From Eremomyces bilateralis CBS 781.70 (Eukaryota > Ascomycota > Dothideomycetes > Eremomycetales > Eremomycetaceae): a stretch of 64,000 nt of DNA. The notes beneath the pieces are model-generated. The model did not search any database. It was not told the DNA's origin and saw nothing but the letters and a program-made list of their open reading frames with translations. Shown here one piece after another: positions 9,541 to 19,000 of this stretch (the first letter of the stretch is position 1; each line of letters starts with the position of its first letter). The DNA lies in the NCBI RefSeq assembly GCF_010015585.1, contig NW_022985110.1, forward strand, positions 1 to 64,000, in the 5' to 3' direction. Both the position numbers and the translations under genes were made by a program.

Positions 9541-10664
9541 TAGGCAGAGGAGAGGACTAGAAGAGACTTGCGGGCTCAATTTCAGGCTTGGGATAATAGG
9601 ACTAGCAGGTTCATGCGGAGCATGATGAATGTACAGTTAGCATTGTCTTGATAATACGAAAAGCGGCTGGCTCACTTGACATGGACTTATTTCAGTTGGG
9701 ACTCAGGCATCAAGATCCTTTGATGTTTGGATGACCACTTTCAAGATGGTCAATCTCTTTTACCAACCTTTCCTTTATACGAACATTCTTCTATAAAGAC
9801 AAAGGTAAGGAATTTGCTGCAAACGGATAGGCAGGAAGGCTATATAATGAGCGGTCCTATACTGTTATTTAGTAAATCACAACTCAACTATTCTATAGAT
9901 ATTGGACTGTCATTCTAAGAACAACAGCTACAGCTGGTATTGTTCTTCGGCTTATCTTTCTTCCTTTGAACTATATGGAGTTCCTTACCCACTGTGCCTG
10001 AGGTTGAGCCTCTGCAGACATTCCAATCTCAACAGGAGGGTAATCGCGTCGTGAAGGCATTCCGTTAAGACGAGTACGTAGAATACTTTCAGGAACGTTA
10101 TAGGTCGTTGCAGCAGTTAGGACACGTTTTATTTAGCCTTATTTAATAGCTAGTTTCGCTAATTTAACCCTGGCTTTGTTTAAAGGTAATTAAGGTTGTT
10201 ATTATTAAGACATTGCGAAAATAGGGGGGTGATCGCTATGGTGAGTGAAAATTCGCAGCTCGGTGGTTTCCGCAGCTCGGTGGTGGATTACGTTAGATAG
10301 GACAAAGATAGTGTCGCACGTGATGTGCTAAAATGGTTGGGAGTGAGGTGCTGTTGTTCCAGCAGCGAAGTTGTTGTATTGTTGTGTGTTCTAGGTATCT
10401 GAAAGTTGCGTTCAAGTTGCGTGTTCTTATGTCAATGCCTGGTCCCCTGGCCCTCCAGATATATGAGATTCGTGGCAAGTTTATTAATGCAGTTTGTAGC
10501 CTCGAGCTGTCGCAATATGCCCCTGTTGGTTTCTACTGCCACCTAACATTCCTTTCACTGCCCCCTACCCCTGGGCTAGGCCTAATCAGGACTCTTCAGT
10601 GTTCTCCTATGTATTTAAGTTATCTTCATCTGGCTACTAGCTAGATCTCTTTTCCTAGACAATG
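9541..10664. other. AT-rich, decayed repeat DNA
   Basis: No gene is supported. A short direct duplication (GCAGCTCGGTGG, twice near 10255-10285) and TTA-rich tracts near 10120-10200 suggest old transposon sequence. The minus- and plus-strand frames at 10293-10644 overlap each other without recognisable domains. Confidence 0.4.
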
Positions 10665-10757
10665 GGAATCGTTAATACCAATTTGCGTTATGACTCTACA
10701 GTAACTGAGCCTAAGCAGCAATCGTGCTTAATCATCATCCCCGCATAAATGCGACAC
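10665..10757 (+). repeat. 93-bp perfect direct repeat, left copy
   Basis: This is identical to 14403-14495 over 93 bp by direct comparison. It contains two small hairpins: TAAGCA...TGCTTA, and CGCAT/ATGCG around AA. It precedes the virus-like tandem block, and the other copy follows it, so the pair brackets 10.7-14.5 kb. Confidence 0.85.
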
Positions 10758-10814
10758 GAGCTCCCTTAGATGAAACCTTGGTCTGCGACAAGTACCATCC
10801 TCTGTCGAGGATTG

Positions 10815-11000
10815 TTAGATGCCCTACCAGGCAACCTGATTAGGTAATGCCCTACCAGGCAAGGCTGTCTGCCTTCTCAGTTTTCCAAAAGGCTGTCTGC
10901 CATCCTAGCTACGCAACGTTTGGGGGGTTGCACCCCCTCTCGCTCCGCTCGACCCCCCGCCATCCGGATCCTATGCTAGGAGGGATATTTGGTTCACTTA
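10815..11000 (-). repeat. Common region copy 1 (partial) of the virus-like array
   Basis: This shares with copies 2 and 3 the iterated CCCTACCAGGCA motif (twice here), a G-run/C-run foldback (GGGGGGTTGCACCCCC) and the CCGGATCCTATGCTAGG end block. It lacks the long hairpin found in copies 2 and 3. It lies just beyond the 3' end of the 234-aa minus-strand gene. Confidence 0.75.
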
Positions 11001-11116
11001 GTGAAACCAGTCTAAAGCGACAAGGCACTAAGGTAACGAGGTGTATAATATAATCGTTAACTACTAAGACAATAGTAAGCCACTGGCGTAATAGAATCAA
11101 CCAATGACCGTATTAA

Positions 11117-11821
11117 TCAGACACTAACCGTGTTTAAAACCGAATCCATCCGCTCCCGCAACCGTCCACCCACCGTTACCGTGTCACTAACATCCGTACC
11201 GTCCGCAACATCATCATCGTCTAACCGTAGATCCCAACTAACCAAGACCTCCATCTCCGACTTCCCCGTCACCGCGGGTCCAAACAATGACAGCGGGCTT
11301 AACTGTACGACGTCATCCCACCACGCGGGAACCAGCCCGCCCTCCGTCAATCTGTGAAAGCGGAACCCCTCCGCCATACACCAAGTCATGTACTGACTGT
11401 ATAACGGCACCTCATCGGTCGACCTTACCACGTCCGGCTCTCCTAAGTAGGCTGCAACTCTCTGCAGCATCGACTGAGATACTAACGGAAACAGTCCAGC
11501 CGTACCTCGCCACGGATTCTCACTCCACGGCTTCTCGGGAGTTAAACACGACGCGCACCAGGAATCCGGTGCCACGATAACCTTCCCAGTCTTCGTCTTC
11601 GACGACCTCGTCTCCTCGACCGAATAACCCGGACCTAGCACCACTACGTGGCGATCGCAACCACGTCGCGAACAGCATAGCACCGTCGCCGTTCCCAAGG
11701 GCGTCTCCATCTTTTGTACCTCTACGAGCCCTCGCCCCCTATAGAGCGGTACCGTATCCTCCACCACTACCGTGGCCACTGGCTCCATTACTACGTCGCC
11801 AACTATCTCGTTACCGGTCAT
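11117..11821 (-). CDS. 234-aa uncharacterised protein of the virus-like array
   Basis: An uninterrupted single-exon frame starts with ATG at 11821 and has a calculated size near 26 kDa. Cysteines are clustered (LCCSRRGC at about 50, WCASCL at about 88) and could bind zinc. A run of acidic residues (LDDDDVADGTD) lies near the C-terminus. I recognise no family. Its context is informative: it is the only gene in a ~1.54 kb unit bounded by common regions 1 and 2, next to a unit of the same design encoding a capsid-like protein. As I recall, tripartite ssDNA mycoviruses related to genomoviruses (gemytripvirus) have one segment for Rep, one for capsid and one for a ~26-kDa protein of unknown role. 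This protein fits the third by size and layout, not by demonstrated similarity. The intact frame suggests recent integration or selection. Confidence 0.6.
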   Translation of the reverse strand: MTGNEIVGDVVMEPVATVVVEDTVPLYRGRGLVEVQKMETPLGTATVLCCSRRGCDRHVVVLGPGYSVEETRSSKTKTGKVIVAPDSWCASCLTPEKPWSENPWRGTAGLFPLVSQSMLQRVAAYLGEPDVVRSTDEVPLYSQYMTWCMAEGFRFHRLTEGGLVPAWWDDVVQLSPLSLFGPAVTGKSEMEVLVSWDLRLDDDDVADGTDVSDTVTVGGRLRERMDSVLNTVSV

Positions 11822-12089
11822 CTCGAGACCTCGACGATAACAACCAAGAAGGTGATCCCTAACGGACAGCTTATCAGTATCCCTTCATTACCAGGACACT
11901 CCATTAATCGGCTACCGCCTTATACTGACTCCAAACGTTGACTCAACGAGAAAAGAACCTTACCTGTTTACCTGACCTACCGATCAAAGCTGGTCTACCC
12001 ACCTAAGTGACTAGTCAGTAGTTTCTATCAAACGACGCTCTACGAAGCGGAACCAAAACGAGTCAACGACGACGTCACAGTCAAACAAA

Positions 12090-12535
12090 GCGGGGATCCC
12101 CTCCATTAAGTACCTAAAGTGTTTACCAACACGTGATGTATGTATCACTCCATGCGGCCCTTTGAAAGGGCCTCTTGCACTCCCTTGGCAGTCCGTGCTT
12201 AGCCAGTGAACTTCATTGCATTACGTTCCTATGAGTGGCTTTCGCTACGCTCCAGCCCTAACGGTGAGACCTGAAGGTCTCCTACAAGAATCTACGGCCC
12301 ATGCGGCCCACCGACTATAAGCAAAGATAGACATAGTCGAGGTGGGCCGTAAATCCTGCGCCACTGGCCGTGGCGTCAAGTACCCTTTCCAAGGGTTTTT
12401 AGAAGCCCTAGCTCTACCAGGCAAGGCTCTCTGCCATCCTAGCTTCGCTAACGTTTGGGGGGTTGCACCCCCTCTCCGCTTCGCTCCGACCCCCCGCCAT
12501 CCGGATCCTATGCTAGGGAAGGACACTCTAGTCAC
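12090..12535 (-). repeat. Common region copy 2 (full)
   Basis: About 450 bp is shared with copy 3 (13685-14210). In order on the plus strand it has: CATTAAGTACCT, the palindrome GGCCCTTTGAAAGGGCC, the long hairpin at 12304-12350, AAGGGTTTTTAGA, the CTACCAGGCAAGG iteron, the G-run/C-run foldback, and CCGGATCCTATGCTAGG. It sits between the two minus-strand genes, upstream of the 234-aa gene and downstream of the capsid-like gene. This is the geometry of a shared intergenic/origin region in multipartite circular DNA viruses. Confidence 0.75.
12304..12350. other. Candidate replication-origin hairpin (copy 2)
   Basis: Arms GGCCCACCGACTAT and ATAGTC-GA-GGTGGGCC pair with a two-base bulge around the 14-nt loop AAGCAAAGATAGAC. 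The same loop sits at 13904-13950 with a slightly different arm. A stem-loop in the common region is where Rep-encoding ssDNA replicons nick their DNA. The loop is not the TAATATTAC type of geminiviruses, so the nick site cannot be assigned. Confidence 0.5.
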
Positions 12536-12617
12536 TAGTAGATACAGTCATAAGCAATAAGTAAAGCAAGTACTAAGAGAAAAACCGTATACTAATTTCA
12601 ACTATGAAAATACGCAG

Positions 12618-13625
12618 TCACGAGTAATAAACATCAAGCATCAGGTTGGACAACCAACCATACTCCAACGGACCCATTCCGCGATTTCCATCCTTGGGCA
12701 GGATCGCACCTAACGCCCGGACGCCAAACATCAACTCTAGATTCGGCTCAAACACAGGAAGGTTCCCCTCCGACGTTGCAAACTCCATCTTCTTATCCAG
12801 CGCCCAATATACCTGGATATCCCGCGTATCATACTGAACATAGCCTCCCGGCGTATTCGGCGCCCAATTCTGCGTCCGCATTATACCGCTGACATGGTAC
12901 TCCTGCGCGAACGTCCTCCCACTCTTCCGCTTCTCATCCTCACCGACCTTCCACCTTGCCTCGCCTACCGGCTGCCCAGGCCCGTCCGCCAACCGGCAAT
13001 TAAATAGGCTATGATCCGTCGAATCAAACATTATCGACCCTTTCGGACCAGGGATAACCGAAAACGGTCCGTCTTTCGCTACCCGTAGAAAATTCGTCTC
13101 CTCTACCCTTAGTAGACGAACCCGCTTCGCTGTTTGATCTTCGAACCCAACTCTAAAAGTTGTCGGAATATCTCCACCCCCTCCGTCCGTCTCGACCAAC
13201 TTTTCCTGTACCCGCGCCGGATAACATACGCCCATTACCTGGACTGAGGTAGCAAACGTTAACTTCAGTCGGACGCCGACTCCCTTTATATGGACCTTAT
13301 CGGTACGCCTCCAACAACTGTCGGGACCACTATTCATCGACCGCTGAACCGGAATCACCTGCGTAATCGGAACCCGGAAGTACGACTCCGCCGCTTGGGG
13401 ACCTTCGCTACACAAGATAACCTTATCCGGATGACCCCTCAGAATCACCTTCTGAGGCGGACCTTTCGCAAGACGAGCAACCTCATCCTTTACCGCACGT
13501 TGGACTACGCGGGAAACTACCGCCTTTCCTATAGTCTTCTTTCCGCTTCGCTTCTTTAGCGGCATCCTCTTCTTATACGGCTTACGACCATAGCCCTTTC
13601 GGCTAGACGAGTATCGAGCGACCAT
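12618..13625 (-). CDS. Capsid-like protein of an endogenous CRESS-DNA mycovirus-like segment
   Basis: An intact single-exon frame of 335 aa begins with ATG at 13625; an in-frame upstream TTG is ignored. The first ~45 residues are extremely basic (RKGYGRKPYKKRMPLKKR), followed by a long, mostly beta-type region without catalytic motifs. This is the usual build of small circular ssDNA virus capsid proteins: an Arg/Lys-rich DNA-binding and nuclear-import tail, then a jelly-roll. Size and layout fit genomovirus- or gemytripvirus-type coats of fungal viruses, though I cannot align it here. It is the only gene in a ~1.67 kb unit between common regions 2 and 3. The absence of stops argues for recent capture, domestication or ongoing circular replication. 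An alternative is a basic protein of an unknown DNA plasmid. Confidence 0.6.
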   Translation of the reverse strand: MVARYSSSRKGYGRKPYKKRMPLKKRSGKKTIGKAVVSRVVQRAVKDEVARLAKGPPQKVILRGHPDKVILCSEGPQAAESYFRVPITQVIPVQRSMNSGPDSCWRRTDKVHIKGVGVRLKLTFATSVQVMGVCYPARVQEKLVETDGGGGDIPTTFRVGFEDQTAKRVRLLRVEETNFLRVAKDGPFSVIPGPKGSIMFDSTDHSLFNCRLADGPGQPVGEARWKVGEDEKRKSGRTFAQEYHVSGIMRTQNWAPNTPGGYVQYDTRDIQVYWALDKKMEFATSEGNLPVFEPNLELMFGVRALGAILPKDGNRGMGPLEYGWLSNLMLDVYYS

Positions 13626-13684
13626 AATGTTTACCAACCCAGTTTAGCAACTGAACGAAAACTAATCGTAGACGACGTTACAAT

Positions 13685-14246
13685 AGCAGCGGAGGTGGGG
13701 ATCCCCTCCATTAAGTACCTACAGTGTTTACCAACACGTGATCCCGCTAGCATTCCATGCGGCCCTTTCAAAGGGCCTGATGCATTATCTTGGCAGCTAA
13801 TGCTTATTAATGAACTCCGTTGCACTTCGTTCCTATTGGTTGCATTCCTACGTCATGCCTAAAAGTGACTTCTGCGAAGTCCTAACAAAATCTACGGCCC
13901 ATGCGGCCCACCGACTATAAGCAAAGATAGACATAGTCGGTCGTGGGCCGTAATCCACCAGCCACTGGCCGTGGCTGAATGTACCCTTTGCCAAGGGTTT
14001 TTAGATGCCCTACCAGGCACCCTGATTAGGTAACGCCCTACCAGGCAAGGTATCTCTGCCTCCTTAGTCCCTGAGTAAAACCTATTGGTTAAGGCTCTCT
14101 GCCTTCCTAGCTTCGCAATGTTTGGGGGGTTGTACCCCCTCTCCACTTCGCTCCGACCCCCCGCTATCCGGAAATCGTACTGGGAGGGAAGACTTGATCA
14201 GTTAGTAAAGACGTGATCTTCAGTGAAACCAGTCCAAAGTGAGACG
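13685..14246 (-). repeat. Common region copy 3 (full)
   Basis: This has the same modules in the same order as copy 2, including the palindrome (here GGCCCTTTCAAAGGGCC, with a changed centre that keeps pairing), the long hairpin at 13904-13950, and two CCCTACCAGGCA iterons (14007 and 14036 areas). Similarity to copy 1 continues through GTGAAACCAGTC to about 14246, where a short LTR begins. It lies upstream of the capsid-like gene. Confidence 0.75.
13904..13950. other. Candidate replication-origin hairpin (copy 3)
   Basis: The 14-nt loop AAGCAAAGATAGAC is the same as at 12304-12350. The left arm is identical, and the right arm differs (ATAGTCGG-TCG-TGGGCCG) but still pairs. Conservation of both loop and foldback across two copies that differ nearby suggests function, either now or recently. 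Confidence 0.5.
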
Positions 14247-14248
14247 GT

Positions 14249-14402
14249 TTGATCGCAGAAGTTACGAGAACCACTTTCATTTATTGCAAAGCTAAAGAAG
14301 AAGAGCTATCTACGACGCGTGCGCGATGTCCAAGACTTCGACAGTTGACTTAGTCACGTGACTATCATTCAGGAGACAGGCCACAGGCCTGGAACCATAA
14401 CA
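14249..14402 (-). repeat. Short LTR related to the gypsy LTR at 6193-6418
   Basis: On the minus strand it starts TGTTATGGTTCCAGGCCTG at 14402, matching the first ~30 bp of the LTR at 6418. On the plus strand it would run from TGATCGC to CATAACA. It joins the right 93-bp repeat with no gap. Similarity beyond the first 30 bp is weak, so the extent is approximate. Confidence 0.4.
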
Positions 14403-14495
14403 GGAATCGTTAATACCAATTTGCGTTATGACTCTACAGTAACTGAGCCTAAGCAGCAATCGTGCTTAATCATCATCCCCGCATAAATGCGACAC
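14403..14495 (+). repeat. 93-bp perfect direct repeat, right copy
   Basis: Identical to 10665-10757. It is followed immediately by an inverted fragment of the common region, so the two copies have different outside neighbours. This suggests recombination or integration at this sequence rather than a simple target duplication, which would be far shorter. Confidence 0.85.
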
Positions 14496-14690
14496 TTCGC
14501 AGAAGTCACTCGTAGACCGCAGCGTAGCGGAGGTAACCAATAGGAACGCAATGCAATGAAGTTCACTTGTTAAGCACGGACTGCCAAGTGAGTGCAAGAG
14601 ACCCTTTGAAAGGGCCGCATGGAGTGATGCACGGGTCACGTGGACCTCGTAGAGGTTTCCTATAAGGAAGGGGGTCCCCCACTAGATTCG
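14496..14690 (+). repeat. Common region fragment, inverted (copy 4)
   Basis: The reverse complement matches the first half of copy 2: the CTTTGAAAGGGCC palindrome, the TTGGCAGTCCGTGCTTA-like block, and the block around ATTGCATT and CGTTCCTAT. It stops before the long hairpin. The opposite orientation implies a third, broken unit pointing rightwards, whose coding part would lie in 14.7-15.6 kb. Confidence 0.65.
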
Positions 14691-15684
14691 TAGAAGGCGG
14701 ATTTAATAGAAGAGCCATTCCACTACACTGCGCTACGCTTCGCTGCGCTCTCGTTTCGTTCCAGGCGCGCTATAGGTATCTAGGCCGCTAATCGATAGAT
14801 TCTAGACTGATCTAGACGACTCGGTAGAGGATTACTTAGTAAGTACTAATGATTAATAGAAGAGAAAGAGGCGAAAGTCCTCGGTAGAGTATCTTGGTCC
14901 TTGATGACGATAAGGAGACTGATTACAAGTCCGGTAGGGCGGGTCCTCTTGGTAGAAGAAGTTGGCGGTTGCCTCGACGGCTTAGAGATGCCGTTACGGA
15001 GCGAAGCGGAGAGGGAGTCATTGGCGATAGCGCACCGGATCAGTGACCGGTAGCGTGGGTATCATATATGCGAGTGGAATGGAGCACGGAATTGTTGGTG
15101 TAGTCGAGAGAGTCGGTGGACGGAGTACCCGCATTCGCACTGGGACACGGGAAACGTGTGTCGAGAGCCGCGGTGTGAGGCTCATACGCAGCTGACGGAA
15201 TTGGAGGTAGCGCTGGGGACGGCAGGACAATGGTCGTGACGAGATGGGTCTCGGTCGTCGATGGGAGTGGGAGACGCGGAGGACGAGAGGGCCGGTAGGG
15301 ACGCCAAGGAAATGCACTCTGCCAAGAGGGCCGCATGATCGAAGTACACGGGTGAAGTGGGTCGATAGATAAATTGTTATATAAGAAGGGGATTCCTACT
15401 GGATCTCCTGTAGCGATGTCTTCGACGACTCGTCTTCGTTTCGCCTCGTTTCGTTGATAAACGGGTCGGATAGGATGGTTTACCGCGTAACTGCCTTGTT
15501 AGGATGGTTAACTAGTGGATCATAGATGGATTCGTATGGCTTACCTCGAGAGTCTTTGCTCGCGGAGTCGGATGGTCTCGTTAGTAGAGTCTGGTGATGT
15601 TGTTTCATCGCGGATCGTGTCGCGTCGTCTGGTTAAGCGTTGGTGCCTTGTAGCCTGACTGGCTTGTCAGTGTCTGTGTTATTG
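14691..15684. other. Decayed segment right of the virus-like array
   Basis: No gene can be supported. The longest frames (15018-15336, minus) are Pro/Ser/Thr-rich, overlap in two frames, and show no Rep HUH or helicase motif. A short piece of the common region's CTCTCCGCTTCGCTCCG recurs in reverse at about 14997-15016. The end of the stretch (15650-15684) has a weak resemblance to the reverse complement of the 5614-5805 LTR. Confidence 0.4.
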
Positions 15685-15692
15685 TGGGCTAG

Positions 15693-15812
15693 CAGTTCAC
15701 CACAGGTTCGGAAAAACCTCGTCGCAGGTACGATCTCGGCGCAGGTAGAATTAGCCCGTGGCGGTGCAATTCTCTACCTGCGGTCAACTTTTAGCTTGTA
15801 CTTTACATAAGC
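15693..15812 (+). repeat. Left terminal inverted repeat
   Basis: Pairs with 21882-22001. It contains several GCAGGT(A/T) repeats in the outer 60 bp, possible transposase contacts. Confidence 0.85.
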
Positions 15813-16002
15813 GCAAAAAAACATGCCACCGATCGAAAGTTACTGGTATTTCGGCAGTAGATGTACTGCATATGCTACACATAGCGCATAAAGAATTTCT
15901 GCCCACACCTCCCACCTATCTGTTACTTCTCTTTTCCCTGGAATTGACTTTAGAGATGCCAGTATCTGATTCTATCACCGACAGGTATAAATATGTCTAA
16001 TG

Positions 16003-19000
16003 TCTTCCGCTAGGCCCCCAACTCCGGTCAATGCTCGTACAGCGCAATGGTTATCGATGCTAGTAAGGAATATGCAGACCACATGCGGGGCATATATTGA
16101 CCCAAATAGCACACCACACCCACGGCGGCCCGTCAGGGAATACTTGGTCTCTCATAGGACGATGAGGCACATGCTGAAGACATGCACGCGAATGAGATCC
16201 GTCCAATCATGTCGGAGGACGTCGCTGATATCGTCCGGATGGGATATACCAAGGCAAGTTTATGGACTGACGGTATCGAACATATACTAAGCATATACAG
16301 GAATTCCTGGAGGAGTATGGGCTGGTGATTGCGTCCAATGGTCCCTCTAAAGTAGTCGTTCGGGAGGTTTATGATCATATTACGCTACCAGGGTACCCAT
16401 TCACTAGTGTTAAGGGGATCCTTCACTGTATTCGCTCCGCACCGATCATTCCATATCGAAAAGCGTCAATTTCGGATGCCCGGGCCGCAATTAGCAAAGT
16501 GATGTCTGGGGTGTGTTGCGCATATACTTTGGATATACACTGCTTATGTACAGCAGATTCAGTTCAGTATCCGCGCGATTGGAAACCCTGAAAAGCACCA
16601 CTTTCGCTTCCTGGGCATGTCTGGGAAGAAGGGTGACGAAACGACACATGCGTGGCATATGCAATACCGTTGTTCTGGGATTCGCCACTGCGAACTGGCC
16701 CATCAGAGTATCCTGACCTTATGCAGAGCATATGATCGTGTCCGTGTTGAAACTATTACTAAGATTCGACAGTTCAGTAGTCGGGTGTCTACTAATATTA
16801 CCCAGGAGCTTAAACTAGAGACAGAAAGGTACCTATATGATGCATATGCCAAATATATACTGAACATATTCGTAGCTTCTACAATGCGTTCATGATGAAG
16901 TGGAATCAAGATAAATGCAAACCGCCTGACGTTGCCGATATCATATGCTCTGCAGATCCAGATATATATGAGCTCAATGGAGTTTGTATATGCCATGCAT
17001 ATGGCCAACACATGCTGATCATATACAGATCACTTTCATTGGCTGCCCTCTGGCGAGTGCGCAGGAAACATGGCACTTTACTATTCCTGTCACTGCTTCG
17101 TTCGCACGCATTGATCAGGACTATCTACGGGCACTATTCCAGTACGGAGTTAAACCACAGAGGTCTCATTGCGTTTTTATCGATCAGACTACGGGCCGGA
17201 GGCGACGCTGTGGTAGGTAAATAGTCAAATATGTTAGGCATATGCTAAGTATTAGTAGGATTTGATCACCCGGAGGGCTATGGCAAGGTAGTGCAGAGGG
17301 AATGCGAGGTCCGATTTGATATATATGTCCCCGTCAACATGGCACGATATAAGTTTTTTGTACTCTGTGCATGCGGTCCGCATTCGCACCATCCTCCCTT
17401 TCCGAATCGCGTGTCTGAAGATGTTAGGCAACTCATCAGAAATGCTCTCAAAGAGGAGGATGTGTTGACTCTTACTCCGCGTATGCAGCGCACTTGCAGA
17501 ACATATACCTAAGCTAACCAGTCATAGTCCGATTCATCCAGTCTCCCACATTCAAATCCCTGATGCAAGCATATGGCCAGGATATGTCAGAGGCTATTGC
17601 ACGTGCTGTTGCGGTACGAGACCGCATTTCGATGTTGATTCGGAAACAACGGCTATTAGAGCATCCGGACGGAACATCGCTAGCTGGTCAGTATGTGTTA
17701 TATATATGCACGGCATAGACTAATCATAAGCAGGCGTTGCGCGGGAGGCTGATATTGACCGCACCCGCCCAAACGAACAGCAGTGGATCAGGAAAATAGT
17801 ATTTATCGACGAAGCCGGGGAAGCCTCAACATGTGGTTCGCACTACATTGTCATATGCATGACATATGCAGGAGCTAAACAATTTCACAAATCAAATATG
17901 TTTGAAATGGATACAGCATTCAAGGGCGTCCATGGTGGCCATAACGTGTTTTCCATCGCAGGGTGGGATTCTGAGGTTCGACGTAAGTTGACCATATACA
18001 CGGCATATTTCGTAACTGACAATATCATGCTTGTTCGTCTATTGTTGGGTTTTTACCACCATAACAACGACCCCGCAATGGCGGACTCTTTTTTATCACC
18101 TGTTCGATACGTTCGATACTGTTGGGAGCGAAGTAATCCATTGGTGGCATACCCATCAAGGCTCTGGAATCCGGACATTTACCGTAGATATGGACAAGGC
18201 TTAGGCGTTCGGTGAGTTAAGGTATATGTACACCATATGAAGAGCATGGGCTAAGTTCATGCTTAGGTCTCGGCCAGTACTTGCATGAGTAAGACCCATC
18301 GTGGAGTGTTCTCGAGCATCTCTCGTATATCCTTATCTTCTGCCGAACGCATGTTCTGCGGAACCTCCGTAAATATAATCATGGCAAACTACGAGCACGC
18401 GATATCGAGTTCCTATGGTGCGCGAAATCCGAAGCGGAATTGGTATAAAAGGCTGCAGACGTATGCCAAGCATATCCTCAGCTTAAACCGTTCATTAACC
18501 ACAAGCTCGAGGACTGGTGTATCATTGGCCTTGCGCCGGAGCATACCCGTATGTATCCGGAGTGGTTTACCTATGCGAGGAAGCATTCAGGTATCGCCGA
18601 AAGCTCTCATTTTAAGGATAACAACTTCACTGGCCGTAATCTTAGTCTGCTTGGGGCAGTAATGAGGTACGTACTATATATATGCTTTGCATATGGAATG
18701 CTTATGCCTCTAGGCTTCGCGATCATGCCTTCAACATCTTGACCAGTCGAGAGATTGAGCTATCGCGAGGTATACGCGCTACATGGCGGCAATGTGGACG
18801 CATCGAAAGTTACAGGACCAAGTTCTCTTACCAAGGTCAGTTATCCTATAGCCTAAGGCTTTTATATATGCTTAGTAGATCTATGGGTAGTTCGGAGACA
18901 ACTCGAGGCTGCAGAGCGCCGCCAATTAGACCCTCGTCTCCCGTGGGATCCCACGAACCCGTTCATGGAACCGGCACAGCATGCGCCTGGCATATACGAC

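Noticed and set aside
12618-13625. Ribosomal or histone-like basic protein
   Set aside because: Only the N-terminus is basic; the length, beta-rich remainder and origin-like flanking repeats fit a capsid better.
15018-15336. Two ~99-codon minus frames considered as a Rep remnant
   Set aside because: Pro/Thr-rich, overlapping in two frames, no HUH, tyrosine or Walker motif.
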